NCBI GenBank assembly: GCA_023251255.1
Contig: JAHEZD010000006.1
Span: 41,447-105,446 of the forward strand
DNA length: 64,000 bases
Reading direction: 5' to 3'
DNA from: Chitinophagaceae bacterium
Lineage (GTDB): Bacteria > Bacteroidota > Bacteroidia > Chitinophagales > Chitinophagaceae
In this document: one piece after another, positions 8,186 through 18,600 of the stretch
Position numbering within the stretch: the first letter of the stretch is position 1
Layout of the letters: each line of letters begins with the position of its first letter
Notes under the pieces: model-generated
Databases searched by the model: none
What the model saw: the letters and a program-made list of their open reading frames with translations, nothing else
Told to the model about the DNA's origin: nothing
Translations under genes and position numbers: made by a program

Positions 8186-9876
8186 TGGATTTTTACGGTT
8201 CTCAGTTCCAGTAAATTCAGCGCATTCGCATGCATGTCCTCCACATTCTTGTTTACCAAATGTATGGCCATATCATACCAAATAGGTACAACGGGAGCAT
8301 CATCAATTACCATTTGGTCCATTTGCCGGTACATACTGTACCGCAAGCTATCGTTGGTTTCCAGTAAAGCCTTCTCGTAGAGTATATCAAAAGCTGGATT
8401 TTCATACCGCGTATAGTTTGGTGGTGAAGGGTTCTTACTATAAAACACGGCTAAATAGTTCTCCGCATCGGGATAATCCGCAATCCAGCTTGCCCTGAAA
8501 AACAGTGCCTGCGATTTGGCAGCCTGCTCCAGCAGTAAACTTTTCTGTACCACTTCCACTTGCACTTTGATACCTACTTCCTCACATTGCTTGGCTATGA
8601 AACTGCCGATATCGGAATAGATGTTAATGGTCAATAGTTTGATGGTGGGGAAATTATTGTGGTCCAACCCGGCTTCCTTTATCAATGTCCTTGCCTTAGC
8701 AGGATTGTAATTATATCCCCGCACCATCTCCACATTCCTACTTGGCAAACCAGCAGGCACAAAACCGCTTTCAGCAGCCGTACCTATACCGTTGCGCATG
8801 TACATCATCAATTGCTGGCGGTTAATGGAGTAATTGATTGCCTGGCGGATAGCCTTCAATTTGGTAGGTGAATTTTTAACCAATGGATTGTCGCCATCCA
8901 CCAAAATACCCAGATATTCCGTATTGAGGTATGCTTTTTTGTGCAGCAGTATTTTATCCTTCCATTCGTCCCTCAGTTCCCCTTTTTTTGTCAGCACTTC
9001 ATCCTTGAAACTGGGGTCAATATCATTGATGAAGCTCAGTCCGCCCTGCCGGAACTGCAAAAACTCAGTAGCCTTGTTGTCAAAGAAGGTCACTTTCAAT
9101 GCATCCAAATAAGGTAATGTTGCCCCAGCAGAATCCTTCTCCCAGTAATGGGCATTTTTATGCATCACCAGCGCCTGGCCCTCTTCCCACATGAAAAATT
9201 GGAAAGGTCCAGTGCCACAGGGGTGCCTGCGGAAATCTTTCCCATATTTCTCCACTACTTCCTTTGGAACGATGCTGCAATACTGTGTTGATAAAATGCC
9301 CATGATGGGATGGAACGGCCTCAATAGTTTCACTTGGAAGGTACTGTCGTCCACAGCCACAAAGGGCTGCACACTATCCACACGGTTATTGAATATCCAT
9401 GCACCACTGCTGGCTGTTCTTTTGTCCAATATCCTGTTGAAACTGTACACCACATCTGCTGCTACCAGCTTCCTTCCCTTGCCATTGGCAAATGCTTCAT
9501 TGTCGTGGAAAAAAATACTGTCGCGCAAGTGGAAGGTATAGATCAATCGGTCAGCGCTCACGTCCCAGTGTTTGGCAATGCTTGGCACAATGTTCAGGTT
9601 GCTGTCTATTTCCACCAACGTATTATATAATTGGTGAACTGCCCACATGATGCTCTGGTTCTTGGCAAAAGCAGGATCAAGGGTGGCAATGCCCGTGCTT
9701 TCGTTGTAGGTAAATACTTTTTTGTTGGAAGCAGCTTTGTTTTTACAGGAGACAAGAAGAAACAGGGCCGATAATCCATAGACGATTGTCCATAGCAGAA
9801 CCGTGGACCGTGGTCGGTGAACTATGGACCGCTCACCATTGACCATTGACCATTGACTATTGACTTTGCTTTTCAT
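8182..9876 (-). CDS. ABC transporter solute-binding lipoprotein, family 5 (peptide type)
   Basis: Periplasmic binding protein of the DppA/OppA group, which captures peptides or similar ligands for an ABC importer. Seen: lipobox LLVSC near residue 46, then YNESTGIATLDPAFAKN, the conserved RDSIFFHDNEAF entry and PCGTGPFQF, then the C-terminal VPIWYDMAIHL. About 565 residues from the ATG at 9876, normal for the family. A longer frame to 10047 reads through dispersed repeat DNA and is rejected. The N-terminal region before the lipobox is encoded by nine heptanucleotide repeat units (9801-9863). No permease genes are adjacent, so the protein is an orphan in this window. Confidence 0.88.
   Translation of the reverse strand: MKSKVNSQWSMVNGERSIVHRPRSTVLLWTIVYGLSALFLLVSCKNKAASNKKVFTYNESTGIATLDPAFAKNQSIMWAVHQLYNTLVEIDSNLNIVPSIAKHWDVSADRLIYTFHLRDSIFFHDNEAFANGKGRKLVAADVVYSFNRILDKRTASSGAWIFNNRVDSVQPFVAVDDSTFQVKLLRPFHPIMGILSTQYCSIVPKEVVEKYGKDFRRHPCGTGPFQFFMWEEGQALVMHKNAHYWEKDSAGATLPYLDALKVTFFDNKATEFLQFRQGGLSFINDIDPSFKDEVLTKKGELRDEWKDKILLHKKAYLNTEYLGILVDGDNPLVKNSPTKLKAIRQAINYSINRQQLMMYMRNGIGTAAESGFVPAGLPSRNVEMVRGYNYNPAKARTLIKEAGLDHNNFPTIKLLTINIYSDIGSFIAKQCEEVGIKVQVEVVQKSLLLEQAAKSQALFFRASWIADYPDAENYLAVFYSKNPSPPNYTRYENPAFDILYEKALLETNDSLRYSMYRQMDQMVIDDAPVVPIWYDMAIHLVNKNVEDMHANALNLLELRTVKIH
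9801..9863 (-). repeat. Degenerate heptanucleotide tandem repeat in signal-peptide region
   Basis: Nine units of exactly 7 bp read on the minus strand just after the start codon of the solute-binding lipoprotein; the best conserved unit is TCAATGG (three perfect copies). The 63 bases keep frame and encode a heptad-like peptide (NSQWSMV, NGERSIV, HRPRSTV). Confidence 0.8.
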
Positions 9877-9902
9877 CTGCCCGAATATCTTACTTTTAAA
9901 AC

Positions 9903-11753
9903 ATGAAGAAGATTTTTTTATCAACGAAATGTCAGCCTGAGGTTCTCGAAGGCAATTTGAATAAGAAGAACTTTTTGGGGACAAGCAACAGAACAAACTT
10001 GAAGCACCAGTGGCAAGTTTATCCTGAGCGCAGTCGAAGGGCGACATTGCTACAGATTGGGTGGCTGTTCAGCTTTTCCTGTATGGTAGGCTTATCCCCT
10101 GTTCATGCCCAGCTATTAAAAAAGAAACCGGCGTTTACCAAAGCAGACACTTTGCGTGGCAGCCTCAACGAAAACAGGGACTGGTGGGATGTGTTGCGGT
10201 ATGATATAACGGTGAAGCCGGATTATGAGAAGAAGGAGATTGAAGGAAATGTAACCATAACATTTAAGGCGCTGAAAAAAGGCAGTCAACTTCAAATTGA
10301 TTTACAGGAGCCTTTAATAGTGGATAATGTATCGGAACTTTCAAAAGCGTACCCTGAAAGTATCGGACGAAAATTCTCAAGAGAAGGGCAGGTACTGTAT
10401 GTTGACATGGCCTCTGAATTACCCAAGGGTTCAACTACGCATCTAACCATTCGCTACCACGGCAAGCCCCATGAAGCCAAAACACCACCTTGGGATGGTG
10501 GCTGGATCTGGAAGAAAGACAGGAACGGCAATCCTTGGATAAGTGTTGCCGTGCAAGGCTTCGGCGCCAGCGCTTGGTATCCCTGCAAGGATTACCAAGG
10601 CGATGAACCTGATAATGGTGCCTCCTTGACAGTCATTGTTCCCGATACTTTAGTGGCAGTTGCTAATGGTAGAGTGAAATCCAATTCACAAATTCCAAAT
10701 TCCAAATTCCACTCATATACTTGGGAAGTCAAGAGCCCCATCAACAATTACTGCATCATTCCTTACATAGGTAAGTACGTAAACTTTACAGACACTTTAA
10801 TGGGCGAAAAAGGCAAGCTTGATTTAAGCTATTGGGTACTGGATTACAATCTGGAAAAAGCCAAGGAGCAGTTCAAGCAGGTGAAGCCCATGCTCCGTGC
10901 ATTTGAATACTGGTTTGGCCCCTACCCTTTTTATGAGGACAGTTACAAACTGGTGGATGCTCCGCACCTAGGCATGGAACACCAGAGTGCAGTGGCCTAT
11001 GGCAACCAGTACAAAAATGGTTACCTGGGCTCCGATAGAAGTGGCAAAACAGGTTGGGGACTGAAATGGGATTTCATTATTGTACATGAAAGTGGGCATG
11101 AATGGTTTGGCAATAATATCACTACCAAGGATATTGCAGATATGTGGGTGCATGAAAGTTTTACCACTTATAGCGAAACCTTGTTTACCGAATATTATTA
11201 TGGCATACAAGCTGGCAACGAATACAATTATGGACAGAGGAAGAACATCAGGAACGATGAACCGATTATTGGTCCTTATGGTGTGAACAAGGAAGGTAGT
11301 GGCGACATGTACGACAAGGGCAGCAACATGATACACAGTATCCGACATGCCATGAACGATGATAAAAAGTTCAGGAGCATCCTGCGTGGACTCAACAAAA
11401 CATTTTACCACCAAACGGTTACCACCAAACAGGTGGAGGATTTTATTAACAAGCAGGCTGGCTTCAGTTTCCAAAAAATATTTGACCAGTATTTACGCAC
11501 CACACAGGTGCCCACGTTGGAATACTATTTCACCAACAATGGAAAGCGGCTGTATTTCCACTATGCTGATTGCGTAGCAGGTTTCAATCTGCCATTGGTG
11601 TTCAAATCCGAATTCAATTCCATTACCATTCAACCAACAGAAGCATGGAAATCCATTCCCATGGAAGAGGAAGAAGCAAGGAATGTGGTGTTACCGGAAA
11701 ATTTGGAGAAGCTATTCTATATCAAGACAAAAAAAGTGGATGCGCAGCAATAA
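9903..11753 (+). CDS. M1 family metallopeptidase
   Basis: Zinc aminopeptidase-like enzyme, 616 residues. Seen: the zinc motif HESGHEWFGNN at about residue 396, the third ligand in HESFTTYSE about 20 residues later, and the substrate-anchoring GxMEN site in the form LGMEHQ. The signal sequence core (WLFSFSCMVGLSPVHAQ) begins unusually late, near residue 54. Between the starting MKKIFLSTK and this core lies DNA with two dispersed-repeat words (9932-10041), so a repeat appears to have landed between start codon and signal core without breaking the frame. A later start (for example the ATG in the signal core) remains possible. It is divergent from the solute-binding protein, with 26 bases between starts. 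Confidence 0.9.
   Translation: MKKIFLSTKCQPEVLEGNLNKKNFLGTSNRTNLKHQWQVYPERSRRATLLQIGWLFSFSCMVGLSPVHAQLLKKKPAFTKADTLRGSLNENRDWWDVLRYDITVKPDYEKKEIEGNVTITFKALKKGSQLQIDLQEPLIVDNVSELSKAYPESIGRKFSREGQVLYVDMASELPKGSTTHLTIRYHGKPHEAKTPPWDGGWIWKKDRNGNPWISVAVQGFGASAWYPCKDYQGDEPDNGASLTVIVPDTLVAVANGRVKSNSQIPNSKFHSYTWEVKSPINNYCIIPYIGKYVNFTDTLMGEKGKLDLSYWVLDYNLEKAKEQFKQVKPMLRAFEYWFGPYPFYEDSYKLVDAPHLGMEHQSAVAYGNQYKNGYLGSDRSGKTGWGLKWDFIIVHESGHEWFGNNITTKDIADMWVHESFTTYSETLFTEYYYGIQAGNEYNYGQRKNIRNDEPIIGPYGVNKEGSGDMYDKGSNMIHSIRHAMNDDKKFRSILRGLNKTFYHQTVTTKQVEDFINKQAGFSFQKIFDQYLRTTQVPTLEYYFTNNGKRLYFHYADCVAGFNLPLVFKSEFNSITIQPTEAWKSIPMEEEEARNVVLPENLEKLFYIKTKKVDAQQ
9932..10041 (+). repeat. Dispersed Bacteroidota repeat inside M1 peptidase N-terminus
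   Basis: Contains GAGGTTCTCGAAGG near 9940 and CCTGAGCGCAGTCGAAGG near 10022, variants of the CTGAGC-TGTCGAAGG word that recurs at 53.9-58.6 kb. It is in frame with the peptidase and encodes the residues between the start and the signal-peptide core. Confidence 0.6.
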
Positions 11754-11810
11754 ATGTTATAGGTAAATCATTTCTTTAATCAATTGAAAAAGGAAGAAAA
11801 ACAGCACCAA

Positions 11811-11875
11811 CTTTTTTGTTACCTATTTTTTTGTTACATTTTAATTTGTAACACTTTTATTTGTAACATTTTTTG
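11811..11875. repeat. T-run repeat array with GTTAC/GTAAC words
   Basis: Four short words (GTTAC twice, GTAAC twice) separated by runs of T, forming overlapping inverted repeats in the spacer between convergent genes. Same architecture as the arrays near 24.4, 44.2 and 63.8 kb but with a different word. It may double as a bidirectional transcription terminator. Confidence 0.55.
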
Positions 11876-11958
11876 GGCAGCTATTTAACCAGCATTCACC
11901 ATTGTTATACCATTGCAGAGCAACCGATAAACAAACTCTACTGAATGGGCGGTAGTAA

Positions 11959-13428
11959 TTAATTGACAGCTTCAATTTTTCTCGGCACCATTCTTCCGCC
12001 TTCATCGGCACCCCTCCCGCCACTTTCGTGGTATTCGGCATCCTGGTTCACATTCCAGACATCGTACAGTTCATTGCCGGCGATAATATTCTTTGCAGCC
12101 AACATGGCCGTCATCATGCTATGGTCCTGGTTATTGTATTTGTGCATACCGTTTCTTCCAACTAGGTAAAGGCCCTTATAAGGTTTCAATCCTTCGCGAA
12201 TGCTGAGCACATGTTCCTTATAGTCCTGGTCATAAACAGGATATGCTTTTGGCTGCCGCACCACATAACCATCTTTCACATTGCCCGCCTTTAGCAAACC
12301 AATCTGTATCATTTCCTTTGTTGCCAATGCAATTAAATCCTCATTGCTGCTTGTCCAGGTACCATCACCTTCAAAGCAGAAATATTCCAGCCCATAACAG
12401 GCCATCTGCTGATCGGGAACCATGTACGGGCTCCAGCTTTTGAAGTTCTGTATCCTGCCCACTTTTACCGAGGGGTCGTGTATATAGATCCAGTTATCCG
12501 TAAAAGCGTTGTCTTCTGTACAAATGAGTACCACCGTCAAAAAATCCCTGTACCCCAGTTGCTGTGAGGCACTGTAAGCGGGTTCCTGCACCTTCGGCGT
12601 GATGGATGGCACCAGTTCCTGGATCGGTGCGGAAGAAAGTACATAATCAAAGCCTTCCTCAACAGCCCCTTTGCTGGTGGCAATGCTCCATTTTCCATTC
12701 GTATAATCCAGCCCCGCAACGCCAGCATTCATTTCCACCTGAACGCCCATGGCCAAGCATTTGTCCCGGCAAGCTTCCCACATCATGCCAGGGCCCTTTT
12801 TGGGGTAACGGAAAGAATCGATCAATGTTTTGATCAGTTTGTCCTTATTGGTATTGTCTGGTTTGAACAGGGCATTTTTGATAGCACTTGTCAAGGATAG
12901 TCCCTTGATCCGCTGTGCAGCCCAATCTGTTGAAATTTCCCTGCAGCTTATCCCCCACAATTTTTCAGTGTATGTCTTGAAAAAGATATTGAACAGCCTT
13001 TTACCAAATTGGTTACTTACCCAGTCCTCAAAATTCAATGGATTCTTTACGGGGAACATTTTAGCTTTCAAATAGCTGATCACGCATAGGGAGGATTCTA
13101 GCAGGCCCAATTTCTTCAGGGCTTCGAAAGCAGCCAATGGATAGGAAAAGAATTTTTTGTTGTAGAAAATCCTTGAACTCCTTGGACGTTCCAACATTTC
13201 ATCACCCAGTATTTCCGTCCAGAAATCTTCTACCTCCTTGCTTTTGGAAAAAAAACGGTGGCCGCCAATGTCAAAATGGTAGCCCTTGTAACTTTCCGTT
13301 CTGGAAATGCCGCCAACATAAGTAGGGTCCTTTTCAAAAACAACTACTTCTATATTTTCTTTGGCCAATAAATAGGCGGCTGTTAAACCAGCAGGACCTG
13401 CACCAATAATAGCTACTCTTTTGTCCAT
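11959..13428 (-). CDS. FAD-dependent oxidoreductase (amine-oxidase / UDP-galactopyranose-mutase-like)
   Basis: 489-residue flavoprotein. The Rossmann dinucleotide motif [17 protein letters not shown] is at residues 5-21, followed by [16 protein letters not shown] and the [13 protein letters not shown] block. These occur in the NAD(P)/FAD-binding family near UDP-galactopyranose mutase and protoporphyrinogen oxidase, often encoded near surface polysaccharide genes. The C-terminal FAD contact [20 protein letters not shown] is present. No sugar-transferase neighbour supports a polysaccharide role here, so the substrate is open. The gene is 82 bases upstream of the NlpC/P60 gene start on the plus-strand map, both minus strand, so it lies after that gene in transcription. 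Confidence 0.82.
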   Translation of the reverse strand: MDKRVAIIGAGPAGLTAAYLLAKENIEVVVFEKDPTYVGGISRTESYKGYHFDIGGHRFFSKSKEVEDFWTEILGDEMLERPRSSRIFYNKKFFSYPLAAFEALKKLGLLESSLCVISYLKAKMFPVKNPLNFEDWVSNQFGKRLFNIFFKTYTEKLWGISCREISTDWAAQRIKGLSLTSAIKNALFKPDNTNKDKLIKTLIDSFRYPKKGPGMMWEACRDKCLAMGVQVEMNAGVAGLDYTNGKWSIATSKGAVEEGFDYVLSSAPIQELVPSITPKVQEPAYSASQQLGYRDFLTVVLICTEDNAFTDNWIYIHDPSVKVGRIQNFKSWSPYMVPDQQMACYGLEYFCFEGDGTWTSSNEDLIALATKEMIQIGLLKAGNVKDGYVVRQPKAYPVYDQDYKEHVLSIREGLKPYKGLYLVGRNGMHKYNNQDHSMMTAMLAAKNIIAGNELYDVWNVNQDAEYHESGGRGADEGGRMVPRKIEAVN

Positions 13429-13510
13429 TCAATAATACGGCTTGAACCTGCAAGTGATGTTTGCATGTCGCGAGTTGCAAATAAAATGCAATAAACCATG
13501 GATGGAAATT

Positions 13511-14245
13511 TTATTTTTTGGGCCTACCAGCAGCTTTGAAGTGCTGTTTCCAGTAGCTGTCATTCAGATCGCTGATAGTAACGCCGCTGCTGGTAGAAGC
13601 ATGGACAAATTTATTGTTCAGCACATAAATGCCCACATGGCTAATTTCCCTGGAGCGCCGCCCCCCTGTGTGGAAAAAAATCAAATCGCCTTCTTGCAGG
13701 TTTTCCAATTCTATAGGATCGGCATTCTTGTACTGTTCCTGTGCTGTTCTTAAAAGGGGCACGCTATATACTGTCTGCATGATGGTTTGGGTAAAAGCAG
13801 AACAGTCAATGCCACTTTCAGTGGTGCCGCCCAAGTGGTAAGGCGTTCCCCACCAATGGTCAATGGCCTGCAACAAAGGGATATTGTTCAGTTTTTCCAC
13901 CGTTGCATCCAGCTTCACCGCATATTTCAATTGCAGGTAATCAGCCTGCTCTATATTGGCTTTTGAAAGTTCCGTACTGGGGGCCGTCTTGGAAATTTCC
14001 TGCTGTTGGGCAACAGGGGCAGTCTTTTTGGGGCTTCTCGTGTTGATGGTTGTATGCTTTGAAGTTACCACGGAACCTGGCGTAACTTCAATATTGTCCA
14101 TAAACTTCAGGTCCCTCCTGTCCGGCCTAACCGTATTCTGTTTTGTGGAGGAAGAGGTATCCTTTGAAGCAATTGATTGCAGCGATTTACAGCTTGTCAT
14201 GAACACAAGCGCAGTCAAACCTGATATGATTAGATTGATTTTCAT
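13511..14245 (-). CDS. NlpC/P60 (C40) peptidoglycan hydrolase lipoprotein
   Basis: Cleaves peptide crosslinks in peptidoglycan from the outer or inner membrane surface. Start chosen at the ATG 14245; a TTG five codons earlier is also in frame. Lipobox VFMTSC is near residue 19, then a Ser/Thr/Lys-rich linker (about 20-110). The catalytic domain has the Cys motif GTTESGIDCSAFTQ, the general-base His in EISHVGIYV and the third site FVHAST. RTAQEQYKNADPIE and LQEGDLIFFHTGGRR are typical connecting blocks. About 244 residues. It precedes the FAD oxidoreductase gene on the same strand, with 82 bases between. Confidence 0.93.
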   Translation of the reverse strand: MKINLIISGLTALVFMTSCKSLQSIASKDTSSSTKQNTVRPDRRDLKFMDNIEVTPGSVVTSKHTTINTRSPKKTAPVAQQQEISKTAPSTELSKANIEQADYLQLKYAVKLDATVEKLNNIPLLQAIDHWWGTPYHLGGTTESGIDCSAFTQTIMQTVYSVPLLRTAQEQYKNADPIELENLQEGDLIFFHTGGRRSREISHVGIYVLNNKFVHASTSSGVTISDLNDSYWKQHFKAAGRPKK

Positions 14246-14406
14246 GCTGGATTGATGCAAATTAACCGTTCAATACCTATGATGCAAGCATTCTGCAAAA
14301 CTTTTTAACATTCTCTTCAGTTTAAAAGTTGATGTGGAAAACTGTAATTTCAGCCCCCGTTCCACAATTACGATATTTGAATTTCCATTTCCCTCAAATC
14401 TTTTAG

Positions 14407-15609
14407 ATGACCATTCGCCAATTACTTGGACCTACCTGTACCTTAACAGCGCTGCTTGCATTGGCTGGCTGCTATTTTACAGATGCGAAACAAGGGGCAA
14501 AAGTTGAAGAAAGTAAGCTTGGTAATGATACAACCATTCTATCAAAAGCATACAGCAAATTGATTTTTGACACATCGGAAATATTGTCTTCATCTGCAGG
14601 AACCAAATCGGTACTGTTCAATTCAACAGGTACAAAACTGTATGCCATGAACCTTGAGGCCATGAGCGTGTATGAGTTTGACCAGCCGACCAAAAAGGTG
14701 GAAAAAATTTTTAAGTTCAAAGCTACCAAGGGCTTTGGATGGGACTATGTTACGCATCAGTCTATCCCTTCTTTTGAGGAGAAACCGGTGGAAGCATGCT
14801 TTAGTCACGACGATAAAATTTTATGGGTAAGCCTGCACAACGCTGCTGGCATTGTCCCCATAAAATTGGATTCATTGGCAATGGATAGCAGCAATACTTA
14901 CAGGAGCAAAAAAATGTACGTGATTGATAAGAAGGAACATACAAGGGATTCAGTTTTTGTGCCCCTGATCAAAACAGGCAAAACACCAAAAGTCATTGCA
15001 CGCACCGCAGACAGCAAACATTTATTGGTGAGCAATTGGCATAGCAACAATATTAGCGTACTGGAAATGAACGATACGCTTGCGCCTTTTGGCAAAGTGA
15101 TAAGCACCATTCCTGTATCGGCCATTCCAAGGGGCATTGTGGTGGATGACAAGAACCAAAAATCTTACATCGCCATTATGGGCGGAAGAACAATTAGTGT
15201 GGTGAACAACAACACTTGGAAGATTGAAAAGAACCTGGAAGTAGCATCCACACCAAGGCATATTGTAATGGATACCAGTGGGCATTTGTTTGTGAGCTAC
15301 AACAGCATTGGAAAAATTGGCTGCATTGATGTGGCCACGGGCAAAACATTGTTTACCACTGCTACCAATACACAACCGAGGACCATTGTATTGAGCAAGA
15401 ACCATCAATTCTTGTTTGTTACCTGTTACACTGGCAATACAGTGGATGTATTCAAAATAAACAAGTACAGCTTCACCAAACTGTATTCATTGGAATGCAA
15501 GGGCAAACCCGTTGGCGTGGATGTTTTTGAAAACGATGATAAACTGGAAGCTTGGGTCTGCAATTATGTGGGCGGAAGCTTGAAAGTGTTTTCATTCAAG
15601 AAGAAATAA
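14407..15609 (+). CDS. YncE-like beta-propeller lipoprotein
   Basis: 400 residues with a lipobox (LALAGC, Cys near residue 22) and a run of propeller blades. Repeated features include LYAMNLEAMSVYEFD, LLVSNWHSNNISVLEM, SYIAIMGGRTISVVN, LFVSYNSIGKIGCIDVATGK, FLFVTCYTGNTVDVFK and AWVCNYVGGSLKVF. These match the 40-residue YVTN-type surface-layer/YncE repeats, so the protein should be a membrane-anchored binding or scaffold propeller. The ligand is unknown. It lies 69 bases before dnaE on the same strand. Confidence 0.8.
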   Translation: MTIRQLLGPTCTLTALLALAGCYFTDAKQGAKVEESKLGNDTTILSKAYSKLIFDTSEILSSSAGTKSVLFNSTGTKLYAMNLEAMSVYEFDQPTKKVEKIFKFKATKGFGWDYVTHQSIPSFEEKPVEACFSHDDKILWVSLHNAAGIVPIKLDSLAMDSSNTYRSKKMYVIDKKEHTRDSVFVPLIKTGKTPKVIARTADSKHLLVSNWHSNNISVLEMNDTLAPFGKVISTIPVSAIPRGIVVDDKNQKSYIAIMGGRTISVVNNNTWKIEKNLEVASTPRHIVMDTSGHLFVSYNSIGKIGCIDVATGKTLFTTATNTQPRTIVLSKNHQFLFVTCYTGNTVDVFKINKYSFTKLYSLECKGKPVGVDVFENDDKLEAWVCNYVGGSLKVFSFKKK

Positions 15610-15678
15610 TCATATAATTACTGCTGGAACCAACTTTTGAAACTATTGAACATTCAAACTTTTTGAACTTTTTATACT

Positions 15679-18600
15679 ATGTCAAGATTTTCCCATTTAC
15701 ACGTTCACACACAATACTCCTTGCTCGATGGTGCAGCCAGTATTGATAGCCTCTATAAAAAGGCCATGCGGGACAATATGCCTGCATTGGCCATTACCGA
15801 CCATGGCAACATGTTTGGTGCTTTTGAGTTTGTGGCACAGGCATGGAAAAACACAAGGGTAACCGGTACCGATGAAAACGGGAAGGAGATTGTTGAACCT
15901 ATTGTAAAACCTGTGGTTGGCTGTGAGTTTTATGTGGTAGAAGACAGGCACGCCAAGGCTTTCACCAAAGGGGAGAAGGATAAACGCTACCACCAAGTGC
16001 TGCTGGCAAAAAACAAAGTAGGTTACCAGAATTTGGTGAAGTTGACTTCATTAGGTTTCATTGAAGGGATGTACAGCAAGTACCCACGTATTGACAAGAA
16101 GCTGATTGAACAATACCATGAAGGCATTATTGCTACCACCTGTTGTTTGGGTGCTTATGTACCACAAATTATTTTAACCGAAGGGGAAGAAAAAGCAGAA
16201 CAGGAATTCAAATGGTGGCTGGACATGTTTGGGGAGGATTATTATGTGGAAATCCAACGCCATAATATCAAGGAGCAAATACAGGTAAATGAAGTGCTGT
16301 TAAAGTTTGCCAAAAAGCATAACGTTTCCATCATTGCCAGCAATGACAGCCACTACACAGACAAAGATGATTTCAACGCACATGATATCCTGCTCTGTAT
16401 CAACACTGGTGAAAAACAATCCACACCGGGCTGGGATGATATGACAGACGATAGTGTGCAGCAAAAAAACAAACGTTTCAAGTTCCCCAACGACCAGTTC
16501 TACTTCAAGACCACGGAGGAAATGAAACAACTGTTCCATGATATTCCGGACAGTATTGAAAACACGAATGCCATTGTTGACAAGATCGAAGTGCTGAACC
16601 TGAAAAAGGACATCCTGCTGCCGGCCTTCCCTATTCCTAAGGAATTCCAGCTACATTTTTCCGATGAAAAAATTGGTAAGGACATTATCAAACCTGATGT
16701 GAACAACCAATGGGAATTCCTGAAGCACCTTACTTATGAAGGAGCCAAAAAGCGCTATGGTGAAATTGAAAGTACCACACAGGAGCGGATAGACTTTGAA
16801 CTGTTCACCATCAAGACCATGGGCTTTGCAGGTTACTTCCTCATTGTAAGCGACTTTATCAAAGCTGGTCGCGACATGGGCGTTTTCATTGGCCCCGGCC
16901 GTGGTTCCGCTGCTGGTTCCGTGGTGGCTTATTGTATCGGTATCACCAATATTGATCCCATCAAGTACAATTTACTTTTTGAAAGGTTCCTGAACCCGGA
17001 CAGGAAGTCCATGCCCGATATTGATACGGACTTTGATGATGAGGGCAGGCAGAAAGTAATTGATTATGTGGTAAGCAAATACGGCAAGTCGCAAGTGGCC
17101 CAAATCATTACCTATGGCACCATGGCTGCCAAAAGTAGTATCAAGGATGTGGCCCGTGTAATGGACCTTCCCCTACCGGAGAGCAACGCGTTGGCAAAGT
17201 TGGTAAGTGATAAGCCCGGCACTGCGCTGCGCAATATATTGAAGTCGCCATTGACCATCAAAGAAGGGGAAAAAAGCCTGGAAGAAAAAGGCTATACACC
17301 GGAAGATATAGACAACGCCAAACGTCTCCGTGAAATTTATTATGGCCCTGAAACAGATATACGCACAAGGGTACTGAAAGAAGCTGAACGTTTGGAAGGC
17401 AGTGTCCGCAATACAGGCATCCATGCTGCGGGTATCATCATTGCCCCACGCGACTTAACAGATTTGATTCCTGTGGCCACTTCAAAGGAATCCGATTTAT
17501 GGCTCACGCAAATTGAAGGAAGCACCATTGAAGAAGCTGGTGTAATCAAGATGGACTTCCTGGGACTGAAGACATTGTCCATTTTAAAAACCGCATTGGA
17601 ATTAATCAAGCAGAATTACAATGTTGATATTGTTCTCGATGATTTGCCATTGGACGATGAGAAGACCTATCAATTGTATCAGCGCGGCGAAACCAATGGT
17701 ACGTTCCAGTTTGAAAGCGTGGGCATGCAGAAATACCTGCGGGAACTGAAGCCCGATCAATTTGCAGATTTGATTGCCATGAATGCCCTGTACCGCCCGG
17801 GGCCCATTGCCTATATCCCCAACTTCATTGCACGTAAGCATGGCCGCGAGGAAATAGTCTATGACATTCCCGACATGCAGGAATATTTGGAAGATACTTA
17901 TGGCATTACCGTTTACCAGGAACAGGTGATGCTGCTCAGCCAAAGTATTGGCGGCTTCACCAAGGGTGATGCGGATTTCCTCCGTAAGGCCATGGGTAAA
18001 AAGGACAGGAAAACGCTCGATAAAATGAAGAGCAAATTTATTGAAGGTGGTGCCAAAAAGAACCATGCTGCCGAGAAGCTAGAAAAGGTCTGGACAGACT
18101 GGGAAGCTTTTGCACAGTATGCCTTCAATAAATCACATAGTACCTGTTATGCTTTTGTGGCTTACCAAACAGCTTACCTAAAAGCCCACTATCCCAGCGA
18201 ATACATGAGTGCCGTACTGAACCATGCTGGCAGCATTGAAAAGATTACTTTCTTCATGGAAGAGTGCAAACGCATGGGCATCAAGGTACTTGGTCCGGAC
18301 ATCAATGAAAGTATCAAGGGTTTTGCACCCAACAAAAAAGGCGAGATCCGTTTTGGCATGGGCGGGCTCAAGGGCGTGGGTGAAAATGCCATTGAGAACA
18401 TCATCACAGAAAGGAGCGCCCATGGTTTGTACAAGGATGTTTTTGATTTCATTACCCGTGTAAACCAAAAAGCCACCAATAAAAAATCATTGGAATGCTT
18501 GGCCTATGGCGGGGCATTTGATTGTTTCCCGCAGTTCCACCGGGCACAGTATTTCCATATACCGGATGGGGACAGGAGCAGCGGTATAGAAAAGATTATC

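Noticed and set aside
8182..10047. 621-codon version of the binding lipoprotein
   Set aside because: Its first 57 codons are dispersed-repeat DNA read in reverse and overlap the divergent peptidase gene; the ATG at 9876 is adequate.
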